The notes: generated from the letters alone by a model not told the origin. Shown: positions 44,427 to 54,028, numbered from the stretch's first letter. The stretch is DNA of 64,000 bases from Bifidobacterium tibiigranuli (GCF_009371885.1 NZ_QLZA01000012.1:33448-97447); one strand, 5' to 3'. Made by a program: numbers and translations.

Positions 44427-45403
44427 AGGCCACGTCCTTTGCTGCTGATGACTTCAATCGACCGTTCGAGAGCATACACCGGGTCCCCGCCGCTGCTTTT
44501 GCCCTGCTCATCGGCCCAGGCCAGCATCCGTATGCACGCGCCAAGCCCGGGCGAGGTCCAGCCTGAAAGCTGGCGCATCGCGTTGTTCAGCACCCACGGA
44601 TTCGTTTTCGTCTCTGCTCGCGATATTGTTCCCGAACGCACTGCCGAAGCCTTGGCGATGGTGCGCAGCTTCATGGCGAGCGCGCCGATCAGCGCAATGG
44701 GATCGGTGCCCTGCTGCAGGGCGGCGCGCATCGACATGATCGCCTCGGCAGTGCGCCCTTCCACGGCCGCATCGGCGACGGCGAATCCCGTGACCTGCAG
44801 ATTGGCGGTCAGGTACTGGTTGACTCGGTCCAGCCCTATCGGGTCGTCATCGAAATCGAAGCACAGCTGCGAGCACATCGCCGCCAGCTCCCCGGTCTTG
44901 TCGCCGAGAACCGACACAAGCTGCTGGGCCGCCATAGGGTCGACTCTGCGATGCTCACGTTCGAAACGCTGCATGACGAAGTTGATCTTGGCCTCCGGAC
45001 GCTTAAGATCAGGGACCTTCTCCTGCTTCGCGCCCGCCTTGACCAGCTGATCGACCAAGCGTTTGGCTTTCACGCCGCCTTCATGCTGTGCGATGACGAT
45101 GCCCGCAGACGGTTCATCCGCATGCGTGCCACGGCAGTAGGCGACCATGGCCTCGCCAAGCCTTTCGTCAGCATTCTGCATATCGCGTATCAGCACAATC
45201 GCGCTGTCACTGAGCAGCGAGGGACTCACTGCCTCATCGAACGCATACTGGTCGCTCTCCCCTGCTTCCAGCTCGATGAGTTCCGCGGCGGGATCATGGC
45301 GCTGCGCGCGGTCGCGCAAGTCACGCACGGTCTGCTCATTGAGATAGGAGTCGCCGCCCATCACGATGGTGAAGGGCGCGGGTGCCGCCGGTGTTCTTGC
45401 CAT
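44423..45403 (-). CDS. holA: DNA polymerase III delta subunit
   Basis: HolA opens the sliding clamp as part of the clamp loader. The 326-residue protein has the N-terminal MGGDSYLNEQTVRDLRDRA, the AAA-like core and the C-terminal helical domain (LIGALAMKLRTIAKASAVRSG). The ATG before ARTPAAPAP is chosen; the longer frame upstream overlaps comEC and adds an Arg-rich leader. It sits 47 nt after comEC and overlaps tsaE. Confidence 0.93.
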   Translation of the reverse strand: MARTPAAPAPFTIVMGGDSYLNEQTVRDLRDRAQRHDPAAELIELEAGESDQYAFDEAVSPSLLSDSAIVLIRDMQNADERLGEAMVAYCRGTHADEPSAGIVIAQHEGGVKAKRLVDQLVKAGAKQEKVPDLKRPEAKINFVMQRFEREHRRVDPMAAQQLVSVLGDKTGELAAMCSQLCFDFDDDPIGLDRVNQYLTANLQVTGFAVADAAVEGRTAEAIMSMRAALQQGTDPIALIGALAMKLRTIAKASAVRSGTISRAETKTNPWVLNNAMRQLSGWTSPGLGACIRMLAWADEQGKSSGGDPVYALERSIEVISSKGRGL

Positions 45404-45450
45404 GCTTTCAATCTCGCTGCATCGCTGGACAAGAAATGAGCGAACCGCTG

Positions 45451-47271
45451 TCACGAGCCGCGAAACGTACCATGCCCACCGCCGTCGAAGGCCTCGGGAA
45501 GCTGCTGCACCCACAGCACAATAGGGTCAAGCCAGCGCCGCTGATACGGTGTCCCCGGCTCGCCAGCGCTCACGCTGCGCCGTCGTCGACGCCGCTGCAG
45601 CACGACGATAGCCGCAGCAATCATCGCTTCACCTGCGGCTATGAGCAGCGCGCCCTGCCAGCCTTCGGCCCACGGCAGCACCACCCACGAGCTGCCTCCC
45701 AGCCATTGCGCGCAACGCTCCATGATTGCAGTCGCGATGCTTGCCACCCAGGCAAGCGCGAATGACAGCTCAGCGCTGCATGCTGCAACGATAAGCGAGG
45801 CGAGTCCCAGCATGGTGGCGATGCCGACCACCGGGCTGACGATGAGATTCGCCGGCACGCTGAGCAATGGCAGTTGCGGCTCCATCATGACCTGAATTGG
45901 CAGCGTCAGCAGCTGGGCGGCAATCGTCACCGCCATAGCGTCGGCCATGCTTCCAGGCAGCAGCGCTCGCAAGCGCTCTGCCAAGCCTTTGGCAAACAGC
46001 ACAATGCCCAGCACAGAGGTGCACGACAGAGCGAACCCGTAGCTGCGCGCCATCGTAGGGCTGACAATCAGCACCGCCGCCACTGTCCAGCACAAGGCGC
46101 TCAACGCCTGCGACCGCCTACCGACGAGCAATGCCGCCGCGCCCAGCAAGCCCATGACAAGCGCCCGCACCACCGAATCGGATGGATAGACCAGCGCGGC
46201 AAGCAGCAGGAACGCTCCGGACATCAGTGCAGCAGTAGCCCAGCGCGGAGCATGCGCGTATGCTGCGAGGCGACGAACCAGTGCTCCGACCAGCACGAAA
46301 TGCCCGCCCGACACGGCCATCAGATGCATGATGCCCGAACGGGCAAAACGATCTTCCAGCAATCCGGCATAGGTCGCGTCCACCGCCTCGTGCCCTGATG
46401 CAACGACATGCTCCTGCCCGAGCAATCCGATGGTCAGCCCGGGGACCAGAACGCGCCCTTGATCGGACAGTCCTTCGGTGACGGCAAGGAATCGCTCCTG
46501 CAGCTTGTTGATGACTGACTGCGCGGGATTCGGCGCACGAATCATCGTCACGGATGCTTCGCTGCGGCACATCATCCACAGGCTCATCTTGCCGAACCGG
46601 GACGGTTCCAGACGGCCAAAAACCTGCACGGTCGCGCCGTGCACAATATGTCTGCAATCTGCACCCGACGCGAACACGCGAATGGCATGCGAGCTTGACT
46701 GCATGACACGGCCATCGCCAATCATCGACAGCGTCGCATCGGCCTGGCAGTCGGCTTGGCGAATATCAGCGGTGCGAGCCGGGGTTTTGATGCGCATACG
46801 CGCGATACGCTGTCCTGGGCTCGCTCTGGCCTGCGCCATCGCGGGGTCGCGCCAAGCGATATACGCACTGCACCACGTCGATGTCGCGCCCAGCAGCGCA
46901 AGGCATGCCAGCAGCATACCCGTCATACGCCATGCACCGCGCATCATTGGCCGTCGCATAACGGTCACGGCCGCTATCGCCACGATGGCAACGATGACTC
47001 CCCCGACCACCGCCATGCGCAGTGGCAGCGACGCGCCATCGGCCATGCCATAGGCGAACGCTCCCAGTCCGTATGCCGTGTCCTGCTCGGCTTGCCCGCC
47101 TGAATCAACTGAGCCAACTGAGCTGTCTATCGCCAGCGCCACATCGAATACCCACCACGTGAGCAGGCATGACATCCACACCGCAATCGCCGCCGGAAGC
47201 ATGCGCCAGTCGCGGCTGCCCTGTTCCCTGAACAAAAGACTCTCGTTGCGATATATTCTTGCGGCTGTCAT
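45451..47271 (-). CDS. comEC: DNA-uptake channel ComEC, competence-domain only
   Basis: ComEC forms the inner-membrane DNA channel for transformation. The 606-residue protein has N-terminal helices, an OB-like region (110-230) and the competence domain with FARSGIMHLMAVSGGHFVLVG followed by about eight helices. It ends after the membrane part and an Arg-rich cytosolic tail; the metallo-beta-lactamase domain found in many ComEC proteins is absent. It starts with a 4-nt overlap to comEA and precedes holA, so it is in one operon with replication and t6A genes. Confidence 0.93.
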   Translation of the reverse strand: MTAARIYRNESLLFREQGSRDWRMLPAAIAVWMSCLLTWWVFDVALAIDSSVGSVDSGGQAEQDTAYGLGAFAYGMADGASLPLRMAVVGGVIVAIVAIAAVTVMRRPMMRGAWRMTGMLLACLALLGATSTWCSAYIAWRDPAMAQARASPGQRIARMRIKTPARTADIRQADCQADATLSMIGDGRVMQSSSHAIRVFASGADCRHIVHGATVQVFGRLEPSRFGKMSLWMMCRSEASVTMIRAPNPAQSVINKLQERFLAVTEGLSDQGRVLVPGLTIGLLGQEHVVASGHEAVDATYAGLLEDRFARSGIMHLMAVSGGHFVLVGALVRRLAAYAHAPRWATAALMSGAFLLLAALVYPSDSVVRALVMGLLGAAALLVGRRSQALSALCWTVAAVLIVSPTMARSYGFALSCTSVLGIVLFAKGLAERLRALLPGSMADAMAVTIAAQLLTLPIQVMMEPQLPLLSVPANLIVSPVVGIATMLGLASLIVAACSAELSFALAWVASIATAIMERCAQWLGGSSWVVLPWAEGWQGALLIAAGEAMIAAAIVVLQRRRRRRSVSAGEPGTPYQRRWLDPIVLWVQQLPEAFDGGGHGTFRGS

Positions 47272-48320
47272 GATACGGTCACCTGCGAGCGCAGCTTCTC
47301 CAAGGTCTTGGGGCCGATACCGCTGATATCAAGCAACTGGTCGACGCTGGTGAAACGACCGATGCGCTGGCGATGGTCGAGAATACGCTGCGCGGTGACC
47401 GGGCCGACCCCGGCAAGCGTATCAAGTTCCTGCACAGTGGCCGTATTGAGATTGATGAGGCCTGAGCCTCCTGCGTTCGAATTGGTGCTTGGCGAGGCAG
47501 AAGGCACTGTGGAAGGCAACGCGGAAGGCACTGCTGCGCTGGCTGACGGTTCGCCAGTAGATTGCGGCGCTGACGGCTGCACTGATGAAGCGCCTTGCGA
47601 GGCATCGGAATGCTTGGGCTGCATCGCGTCTCTATCGGCGGCGTTCCCATAGCGCGAAGATGAGGTAGCATTCGTCTGCTGTGCTGTGGCGGCATGATAG
47701 TTCATCGATTGCCGAATCAGCATAGTCATGCTGGCGCAGAGCGCTGTGACGAGAATGAGCATGACCGCGACCGCGTACCACGGCTTGGCTACTAAACGTG
47801 GCATATCCCGTCGTTCACGGCTGGCAAGGATACGGCTTTCGCCAAAGGACTCCCGTCCAGATTGCACCGATTCGAATTCCCGATGTGTTACGGGCAGCTC
47901 CGGCTTCTCGCCGCCTGAACCATCACCGCCCCAACCAGCATCGATCGAATCATCATCGTTCCAATCAGCATCGCTCGGATCGTCATTGCCCCAGGTATCA
48001 TCACTAGGCGGCGACGGCGGATGCTGCTTGTGCGCAGCGCGATTCGCCACCCGAATCGGTGGCAGATCTGTATGTTCCTGTGTATGTTCCTGCTGATGGC
48101 GCTGCTGGTCTGTTTGGTTGGGGCGCGCAAGCCATGCTTCCTGCGGGCCAGCACCACCACTGGTTGTTAGACCGGCAAGACGATGCACAGCCTGCGAAGC
48201 CCCGCTCTGCCCACTGGCATCGTTGCGCGTGAATGCGCGGCCCCGATGCTTGCCGCTTTCGGGTCCACGTAGTGCAGCCACAGTCGAGTCGGCTGCGATC
48301 GATGATGCCAAGACGCTCAT
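47268..48320 (-). CDS. comEA: ComEA-like DNA receptor with helix-hairpin-helix domain
   Basis: The 350-residue protein has a long disordered cytoplasmic N-terminus (1-175) with acidic Asp/Trp-rich repeats, one membrane helix near 180-203, a Ser/Pro/Ala-rich linker and a C-terminal ComEA helix-hairpin-helix (about 287-350: INLNTATVQELDTLAGVGPVTAQRILDHR, ISGIGPKTLEKL). ComEA binds DNA outside the membrane and passes it to ComEC. The N-terminus is much longer than in firmicutes. The 43-bp shared element copy B lies 50-92 nt upstream, making it the likely regulatory site of this seven-gene operon. Confidence 0.92.
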   Translation of the reverse strand: MSVLASSIAADSTVAALRGPESGKHRGRAFTRNDASGQSGASQAVHRLAGLTTSGGAGPQEAWLARPNQTDQQRHQQEHTQEHTDLPPIRVANRAAHKQHPPSPPSDDTWGNDDPSDADWNDDDSIDAGWGGDGSGGEKPELPVTHREFESVQSGRESFGESRILASRERRDMPRLVAKPWYAVAVMLILVTALCASMTMLIRQSMNYHAATAQQTNATSSSRYGNAADRDAMQPKHSDASQGASSVQPSAPQSTGEPSASAAVPSALPSTVPSASPSTNSNAGGSGLINLNTATVQELDTLAGVGPVTAQRILDHRQRIGRFTSVDQLLDISGIGPKTLEKLRSQVTVS

Positions 48321-48369
48321 ACTCCATGTCTAAAGCGTTTCTCCCACACATTCCAGCGGAAACGACCAC

Positions 48370-48412
48370 TGTGGTCGAACGCTTCGAGTTATCCACATTC
48401 TCGGGCATGTCG
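48370..48412. promoter_or_regulatory. 43-bp shared element, copy B (comEA upstream)
   Basis: This copy matches copy A at 41 of 43 positions and carries the perfect TTATCCACA box at 48389-48397. It is flanked on the left by a 7-bp palindrome CGACCAC-T-GTGGTCG (48363-48377) that copy A lacks in part. It lies between comEA and the divergent PAP2 gene, nearer comEA. The remaining gap (48321-48553) has no gene. Confidence 0.7.
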
Positions 48413-48553
48413 AGCCGTAAAGCAGCCATATCGCCTACGGATGGCGTTAAACCATAACCCGTCGAGCCTTGCCTCGCGTTCCCCATGACGCTGTCGGCGT
48501 TATCACGCAGCAAAGCTACGGCTTATTGCGCAAGCCAATTATAATGAAAGGCT

Positions 48554-49090
48554 ATGAGGCACCTCGTCACGCAGTTCGATACCGCGGTTACGCGGCATGT
48601 TGTCGAGCTGCCTGCGTCGCTCCACCCCTTTTTCCTCGCTGTCACTGCGCTGGGCTCCCCTGTTGCCACGATGACTGTCGGCGCTGTCATCGCCGGCTGG
48701 GGGTATTTCCACGCGAACCTTCGCCTCGCGTACTCAGGCGCATTCGTCTGGCTGACGCTTGGCGTAGGGTCCATCATCAAGCTCATTGTCGCCCGCGCAC
48801 GGCCCAACACTGCCTATGCGGCGCATCTGCTCTTTGATACCAACAGCTTCCCGAGCGGGCACACGAGCGGTTCCACCATCGCCTATGGGCTCCTCGCCTA
48901 TCTCGCCTGGCATCTGCTCCCGCAACCCTACAGCACCATAGCGGTTGTGCTCTTGCTGTTCCTCATCGCCCTCATCGGCATCTCCCGCATATACCTCGGC
49001 GCACACTTCCCGAGCGACGTCATCGCGGGCTGGCTGCTCGGTGCGGTCGCACTCTGTATTGTCATCTTCGTTCTAAGGCCACTGACATGA
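48554..49090 (+). CDS. PAP2-family membrane phosphatase
   Basis: The 178-residue protein has the PAP2 triad of motifs: K76-x6-R83-P84, P100-S-G-H103 and S144-R145-x5-H151. About five membrane helices surround them. Members dephosphorylate phosphatidic acid, phosphatidylglycerophosphate or undecaprenyl pyrophosphate. The lipid kinase-like gene starts inside its stop (ATGA), so the two probably act on one lipid pool. The ATG follows AATGAAAGGCT. Confidence 0.92.
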   Translation: MRHLVTQFDTAVTRHVVELPASLHPFFLAVTALGSPVATMTVGAVIAGWGYFHANLRLAYSGAFVWLTLGVGSIIKLIVARARPNTAYAAHLLFDTNSFPSGHTSGSTIAYGLLAYLAWHLLPQPYSTIAVVLLLFLIALIGISRIYLGAHFPSDVIAGWLLGAVALCIVIFVLRPLT

Positions 49091-49941
49091 ACATGCATAT
49101 AGTGCTTGTAGACAATCCCGAATCCGGCTCGGCAATCCCTCGAAAGGAACTACGCGAGAAATGCGAGAACGCCAATATCACCATCGACGAATTCGTAGCG
49201 ATCGGCGACGGCTTTGAACGCCAGCTCGCGCCTTTCATCGCAGCGGGCAAAACCATCGCCGCCATCGGAGGAGATGGCACTGTGAGCGCTGTTGCCGGGC
49301 TCGTCGCCGGCACCAAGGCGACCCTGATCCCCCTGCCGGGAGGCACGCTCAATCACTTCACCAAGGACCTCGACATTCCCCAGGACATCGATGAGGCGCT
49401 CGCGCGTCTCGCCACGCTCTCCCCGCGCGCCATCGACATCGCCAAGGTCAATGACACGCCCTTCATCAATAATTCCAGTATCGGGCTCTACCCCACCTCA
49501 TTGCGCAGCCGGGAGCAGCTCGAATCGGCTCTCGGCAAATGGTCGGCAGCCATCGTCGCATCCTGGCGGGCATTCGTCAGCTTCAAGACGTACCGCGTCA
49601 CCATTGGCAACGAGACGTTTGCGACTCCGTTCATCTTCGTCGGCAATAATCGCTACGAGCTGGACACCGCAGTCGGCACCAATCGCACCCGTCTCGACGA
49701 AGGCGTTCTCACCGTCTATGCCACTAAAACCCAGTCCCGCCTCACGCTTCTCAAAATCGCTCTTTTTGCGCTCATCGGTCGATACAAGCAACTCGATGAG
49801 TTCGAGGAGTTCTTCCCCACAGCAGTCACCATCAAAACTGGCCGGGCTGCACTCTCGGTCTCGCATGATGGCGAAGTTTCAAAACTCAAGTCACCGCTGC
49901 GCTATGTCATACAGCCGAAGGCGCTCACCATACTCGGCTAG
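49087..49941 (+). CDS. Diacylglycerol kinase-family lipid kinase
   Basis: The 284-residue protein has the catalytic glycine-rich motif GGDGT (61-65) and PLPGGTLNHFTKDLDIP, as in DagK/YegS proteins. The C-terminal beta domain follows. It phosphorylates a lipid such as diacylglycerol; the partner PAP2 phosphatase runs the reverse type of reaction. The gene overlaps PAP2 by 4 nt. It converges with leuS after a gap of about 213 nt that contains degenerate CGGCTAGACAC repeats and a terminator. Confidence 0.92.
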   Translation: MNMHIVLVDNPESGSAIPRKELREKCENANITIDEFVAIGDGFERQLAPFIAAGKTIAAIGGDGTVSAVAGLVAGTKATLIPLPGGTLNHFTKDLDIPQDIDEALARLATLSPRAIDIAKVNDTPFINNSSIGLYPTSLRSREQLESALGKWSAAIVASWRAFVSFKTYRVTIGNETFATPFIFVGNNRYELDTAVGTNRTRLDEGVLTVYATKTQSRLTLLKIALFALIGRYKQLDEFEEFFPTAVTIKTGRAALSVSHDGEVSKLKSPLRYVIQPKALTILG

Positions 49942-50082
49942 ACACGGCTCGGCTAAACACAAATCAGACAGGCACAGCCCGGCTAGATATACTTACGACT
50001 TTCGTCTGCCGCACCCATGCTGGGACGACGCTAAGTCGTTAAGCCATTAAGACACTAAGTCGCCACAAGCCACCAAAAAAGA

Positions 50083-50112
50083 AGGCCCGGAAGCATTGCT
50101 GCCTCCGGGCCT
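50083..50112 (-). terminator. Rho-independent terminator of leuS
   Basis: Arms AGGCCCGGA and TCCGGGCCT pair over 9 bp around a 12-nt loop. On the minus strand TTCTTTTTTGG follows, a good T-run. It lies about 43 nt past the leuS stop; three short GCGTCATCC repeats fill that stretch. Confidence 0.85.
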
Positions 50113-50154
50113 CCCTAGCGTCATCCTGGCGTCATCCCAGCGTCAAACAGACCG

Positions 50155-53124
50155 CTACTCCGCAGGTACCACCGAAACGATCTTCGGAGCCTTGACGATC
50201 ACCTTGCGCGGCTTCTTACCGCCCAGGCGAGATTCGATCGCAGCCAGCGCCTTCGCTTCGAGCTCGGCCGGGTCGATGTCGGGGCTGACTTCGAGCTTGG
50301 CGCGCACCTTGCCCTTGATCTGCACGACCGCGGTGACGGTGTCCTGGCCCACATAGCGTTCGTCGGCCTTGGGCCACGGCTCATGCGCCAGCGATTCGGC
50401 GTGCCCCAGACGGTTCCACAGCTCCTCGCAGATATGCGGCGCGATGGGCGCGAGCATGAGGATCAGCGGCTCCACGGCGGCGCGCGGCACCGAAGCCAGC
50501 GACGTGAGGTGGTTGTTGAGCACGATGAGCTTGGCGATGGAGGTGTTCGGGCGCATCGCCTCCATCTCCTTGCTCACTGCGGCGATGGTGTTGTTGAGCA
50601 GCTTGAGCGTGGGCAGGTCGGGCGCATCGTCCGAAACCGTCAGCTCGCCGGTGCTCTCGTCCACGACGTTGCGCCACAGGCGCTGCAGGAAGCGCATGCC
50701 GCCGACGACGTTGCGCGTGTTCCACGGGCGCGACTCGTCAAGCGGGCCCATGCTCATCTCGTAGAGCCGGAAGGTGTCGGCACCGTAGTTCTCGTACATG
50801 AAGTCGGGCGTCGTGATGTTCTTCAGGCTCTTGCCCATCTTGCCGAACTCGCGGTTGACCCGCTGCCCATGCCAGGTGTAGGTGGCCTCGCCCTGGGCGT
50901 CAAGCGGCCCCTCTTCGACTTCGTTGGCCGGCACGTACTGCCCGCGCTCGTCGGTGTAGGCGTAGGCCTGGATCATGCCCTGGTTGAAGAGCTTGTGGAA
51001 GGGTTCGGGCGAGTCCACGAAGCCCAGATCGTAGAGCACCTTGTGCCAGAAGCGCGAGTAGAGCAGATGCAGCACCGCGTGCTCGACGCCACCGACGTAG
51101 AGGTCCACGCCGCCGGAATGCCCGGAGTATCCATTGTGGTCCGGCCCGATCCAGTAGTCGTATTCGCCCTTGTCGACCATATGCTCGGTGTCGTTCGGGT
51201 CGAGATAGCGCATGTAGTACCAGCAGGAGCCGGCCCAGTTCGGCATGGTATTCGTGTCGCGGTAGTAGGTCTTCGGCCCGTCGCCCAGATCGAGCGTGAC
51301 CTTGATCCATTCCTCGTTGCGGCTCAATGGCGCTTCGGGGTTGGACTGCGCGTCTTCGGGATCGAAGGTCTTGGGGCTGTAGTCCGGCACTTCGGGCAGG
51401 TTGATCGGCAGCTGGTCGTCCGGCACCAAGTGCGCCGTGCCGTCCTCGTCGTAGACGATCGGGAAGGGCTCGCCCCAGTAGCGCTGGCGCGAGAAGAGCC
51501 AGTCGCGCAGGCGATAGCTTGTCTCGACCTTGCCCGCCCCGGCCGCTTCCAGCCATTCGTTGACCTTGGCGATTGCCTCGTCAACGCGCAAGCCATCGAG
51601 GCTCAGCGCATCGCCCTTCGCCTGCGTAGCGTCAACGGAGGAATTGATGACGATGCCATCGTGCGAAACGAACGGTGCCTTGCCTTCGTAATTCGCCAGC
51701 TCGTCGCCGGAATCGTCCAGCGGCCGCACGGTGTAGATGACCGGCAGACCGTACGCCGTAGCGAAATCGTAATCGCGCTGGTCGCCGCCCGGCACGGCCA
51801 TGATCGCGCCGGTGCCGTAGTCCATAAGCACGTAATCCGCAGTGAACAGCGGCAGCTTGTCCCCGGTGATCGGGTTGACGGCATACAGGCCCGTGAACAG
51901 ACCGGTCTTCTCGCCGGCCTCATCCGCACGGTCCTTGGCGGTTTTGCCCTGCGCTGCGGTGCGGTAGGCGTCCACGGCCTCGCCCGGCGTGGCGTAGCCG
52001 CCCTTCCAGGACTCGGGAATGCCTTCGGGCCAGGCATTCGGCACATGATGGAGCAGCTCATGCTCGGGCGAAACCACGGCGAAGGTGGTGCCAAACAGGG
52101 TGTCAGGACGGGTCGTGTAGACCTCCATGTCCTGCGTTCCGTCTGGTGCCTCGACCGCGAAGTGCACGGATGCGCCGTGCGATTCGCCAATCCAGTTGCG
52201 CTGCATGAGCCTGACCTTCTCAGGCCAGTCGATGACGTCAAGATCCGCGATAAGCCGATGTCCGTACGCGGTGATGCGCATCGACCACTGGCGCAGCTCA
52301 CGCTGGAACACGGGGAAATTGCCGCGCTCGGAGCGGCCTTCGGCGGTGACCTCCTCGTTGGCCAGCACGGTGCCGAGTCCCGGGCACCAGTTGACCGGCG
52401 ACTTAGAAATATAGGCGAGCCGGAAATCGTTGAGCACCTCGGCCTGCTCGACCGCGCTCAACGAAGCCCACGAAGCGCCTTCATGCCCGGGAACCGGGCG
52501 GGCGCCAGACTCGAACTGCTCGATCAGCGTCGCAATCGGCCGCGCCGAGCCGGTGCCGCCGTCCGGACGCACGAATTCAGGGTCATACCAAGCGTCGTAG
52601 ATGCGCGAGAAGATCCACTGCGTCCAGCGCATATACCCAGGGTCGATGGTGGCGAAGCTGCGGCGATTGTCGAAGCTCAGGCCCATGCGGTGCAGCTGCC
52701 GGCGCATGTTGGCGATATTCGCCTCGGTGGTGACGCGCGGGTGCTGACCGGTCTGCACGGCGTACTGCTCGGCCGGCAGGCCGAAAGCGTCATAGCCCAT
52801 GGCGTGCAGGACGTTCTCGCCCTTCATACGGTGATAGCGGCTGACCACGTCAGTGGCAAGGTAACCCAGCGGGTGGCCGACGTGCAGGCCCTTGCCCGAA
52901 GGATAGGGGAACATGTCCATCGCGAAGTAGGAAGGCCGTCCCTCAGCGTTCCGGCCTTGCGCGTCCTTGAGGTCTCCGGAGGCGTTCGCGGCCCAGAAGG
53001 TCCCGCGCTCATCCCAGATCTGCTGCCATTTCTCTTCGATGTTTTGCGCCAGTTGCGCGTTGTAGCGATACGCCGGCTCGTCGGGTTCGCCCAAGGTCGC
53101 TTCATTCTTCGTATTGAGACTCAT
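50155..53124 (-). CDS. leuS: Leucyl-tRNA synthetase
   Basis: The 989-residue class I synthetase has HVGH (81-84, the HIGH motif, after PYPSGKGL), the CP1 editing domain and a KMSKS-type loop reading KMGKSLKN. The middle holds LFTADYVLMDYGTGAIMAVPGGDQRD, typical of LeuRS editing. The glycine in place of the usual serine in KMSKS is a mild variant seen in some actinobacteria as I recall. The ATG after CCTTGTTT is chosen; no strong ribosome binding site is visible. The gene follows the SBP lipoprotein gene by about 50 nt. Confidence 0.97.
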   Translation of the reverse strand: MSLNTKNEATLGEPDEPAYRYNAQLAQNIEEKWQQIWDERGTFWAANASGDLKDAQGRNAEGRPSYFAMDMFPYPSGKGLHVGHPLGYLATDVVSRYHRMKGENVLHAMGYDAFGLPAEQYAVQTGQHPRVTTEANIANMRRQLHRMGLSFDNRRSFATIDPGYMRWTQWIFSRIYDAWYDPEFVRPDGGTGSARPIATLIEQFESGARPVPGHEGASWASLSAVEQAEVLNDFRLAYISKSPVNWCPGLGTVLANEEVTAEGRSERGNFPVFQRELRQWSMRITAYGHRLIADLDVIDWPEKVRLMQRNWIGESHGASVHFAVEAPDGTQDMEVYTTRPDTLFGTTFAVVSPEHELLHHVPNAWPEGIPESWKGGYATPGEAVDAYRTAAQGKTAKDRADEAGEKTGLFTGLYAVNPITGDKLPLFTADYVLMDYGTGAIMAVPGGDQRDYDFATAYGLPVIYTVRPLDDSGDELANYEGKAPFVSHDGIVINSSVDATQAKGDALSLDGLRVDEAIAKVNEWLEAAGAGKVETSYRLRDWLFSRQRYWGEPFPIVYDEDGTAHLVPDDQLPINLPEVPDYSPKTFDPEDAQSNPEAPLSRNEEWIKVTLDLGDGPKTYYRDTNTMPNWAGSCWYYMRYLDPNDTEHMVDKGEYDYWIGPDHNGYSGHSGGVDLYVGGVEHAVLHLLYSRFWHKVLYDLGFVDSPEPFHKLFNQGMIQAYAYTDERGQYVPANEVEEGPLDAQGEATYTWHGQRVNREFGKMGKSLKNITTPDFMYENYGADTFRLYEMSMGPLDESRPWNTRNVVGGMRFLQRLWRNVVDESTGELTVSDDAPDLPTLKLLNNTIAAVSKEMEAMRPNTSIAKLIVLNNHLTSLASVPRAAVEPLILMLAPIAPHICEELWNRLGHAESLAHEPWPKADERYVGQDTVTAVVQIKGKVRAKLEVSPDIDPAELEAKALAAIESRLGGKKPRKVIVKAPKIVSVVPAE

Positions 53125-53173
53125 AAACAAGGATTATTGTGGCGCAACTGGACACGACCTGCGCAAGCGTGCC

Positions 53174-54028
53174 CTATCGCTGTATTTCGGGCACGCTGCC
53201 CCCGCGATACCCCGTGGCATCCCGCATCGCGTCAAGCGCGCGGGCAAGGCTGCCGTCCTTGCGCATCGTGTCGAGCACCGCGTTGATTTTGCTCATCAAT
53301 TCGTCTTCTCCGGCCTTGACCTGAACGCTGCGCAGCACGGTTCCCAAGGGCTGCCCGACAAGCGTGAGATAACCTTTGCCTGTGGAGAAGGCCAGTCCGG
53401 AAAGCACCGCGTCATCCGCGCTGACCGCGTCCGCCTCGCCAACCAGCAGCGCGGTCACGCACTGCTGGTAGCTCTCCCGTTCGCGGATGATGACGCCGGG
53501 GGCTTTCTCCCTCAGCCGCGCCCCCGCGCCGCTGCCCCGCGCCGAGCACACGATCTTGCCGTTGAGATCCGCAGGAGCGGCTATCGCAGGTCTATCCCCC
53601 GTGCGCACCAGCAGGTCCTGCTGAGTGAGCAGATAGGGGCGGCTGCCCTGCACATCCTTCGGCTGCGTCCCGTCCATTGGCATGCTGGTGACCAGCATCT
53701 GCGCCTCGCCGCTGTGCAGCGCCGCGGAAGCGTCGACGGGCCTGATCTGCGTGAAGTTCACCTGCTTGCGCGCATAGCCCAGCGCCTGGGCCACATAACG
53801 TGCCACCGTAACGTCGAATCCGGAGTATTCGCCGTCATGCAGCCAGCCGACACCGGGCTCGTCGAGGGCCACGCCAATCGAGATGGTCGGGCCGTCCGGC
53901 TCGCCCGCAGCCCCGGCAGCAGCTCCGCAGCCGGCCGCAGCCGCCGACAGCATTACGGCGAGCGCCGCGCAGAGCATCCGCCTGAAATGCCATTGCAGCC
54001 GCCGACGCCCGCATGCCATACCGCTCAC
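53174..54028 (-). CDS. Amino-acid-type substrate-binding lipoprotein (SBP_bac_3)
   Basis: The 284-residue protein has a basic start, a hydrophobic signal and a lipobox AAAGC with C34. The mature part fits SBP_bac_3 receptors: VGWLHDGEYSGFDVTVARYVAQALG, RPYLLTQQDLLVRTGD and SYQQCVTALLVGEADAVSADDAVLSG. It likely binds a polar amino acid or glutamate-like ligand. No ABC permease or ATPase is near, so it is orphan or shared. It lies between corA and leuS on the same strand. Confidence 0.85.
   Translation of the reverse strand: MSGMACGRRRLQWHFRRMLCAALAVMLSAAAAGCGAAAGAAGEPDGPTISIGVALDEPGVGWLHDGEYSGFDVTVARYVAQALGYARKQVNFTQIRPVDASAALHSGEAQMLVTSMPMDGTQPKDVQGSRPYLLTQQDLLVRTGDRPAIAAPADLNGKIVCSARGSGAGARLREKAPGVIIRERESYQQCVTALLVGEADAVSADDAVLSGLAFSTGKGYLTLVGQPLGTVLRSVQVKAGEDELMSKINAVLDTMRKDGSLARALDAMRDATGYRGGSVPEIQR

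Noticed and set aside
48004..48513. 169-residue minus-strand ORF overlapping comEA in another frame
   Set aside because: It runs through the 43-bp element and overlaps the N-terminal part of comEA out of frame. Its composition is Arg/Cys-rich and irregular.
50383..53286. 967-residue plus-strand ORF antisense to leuS
   Set aside because: It mirrors leuS codon structure, has no domain, and overlaps a clear essential gene on the other strand.
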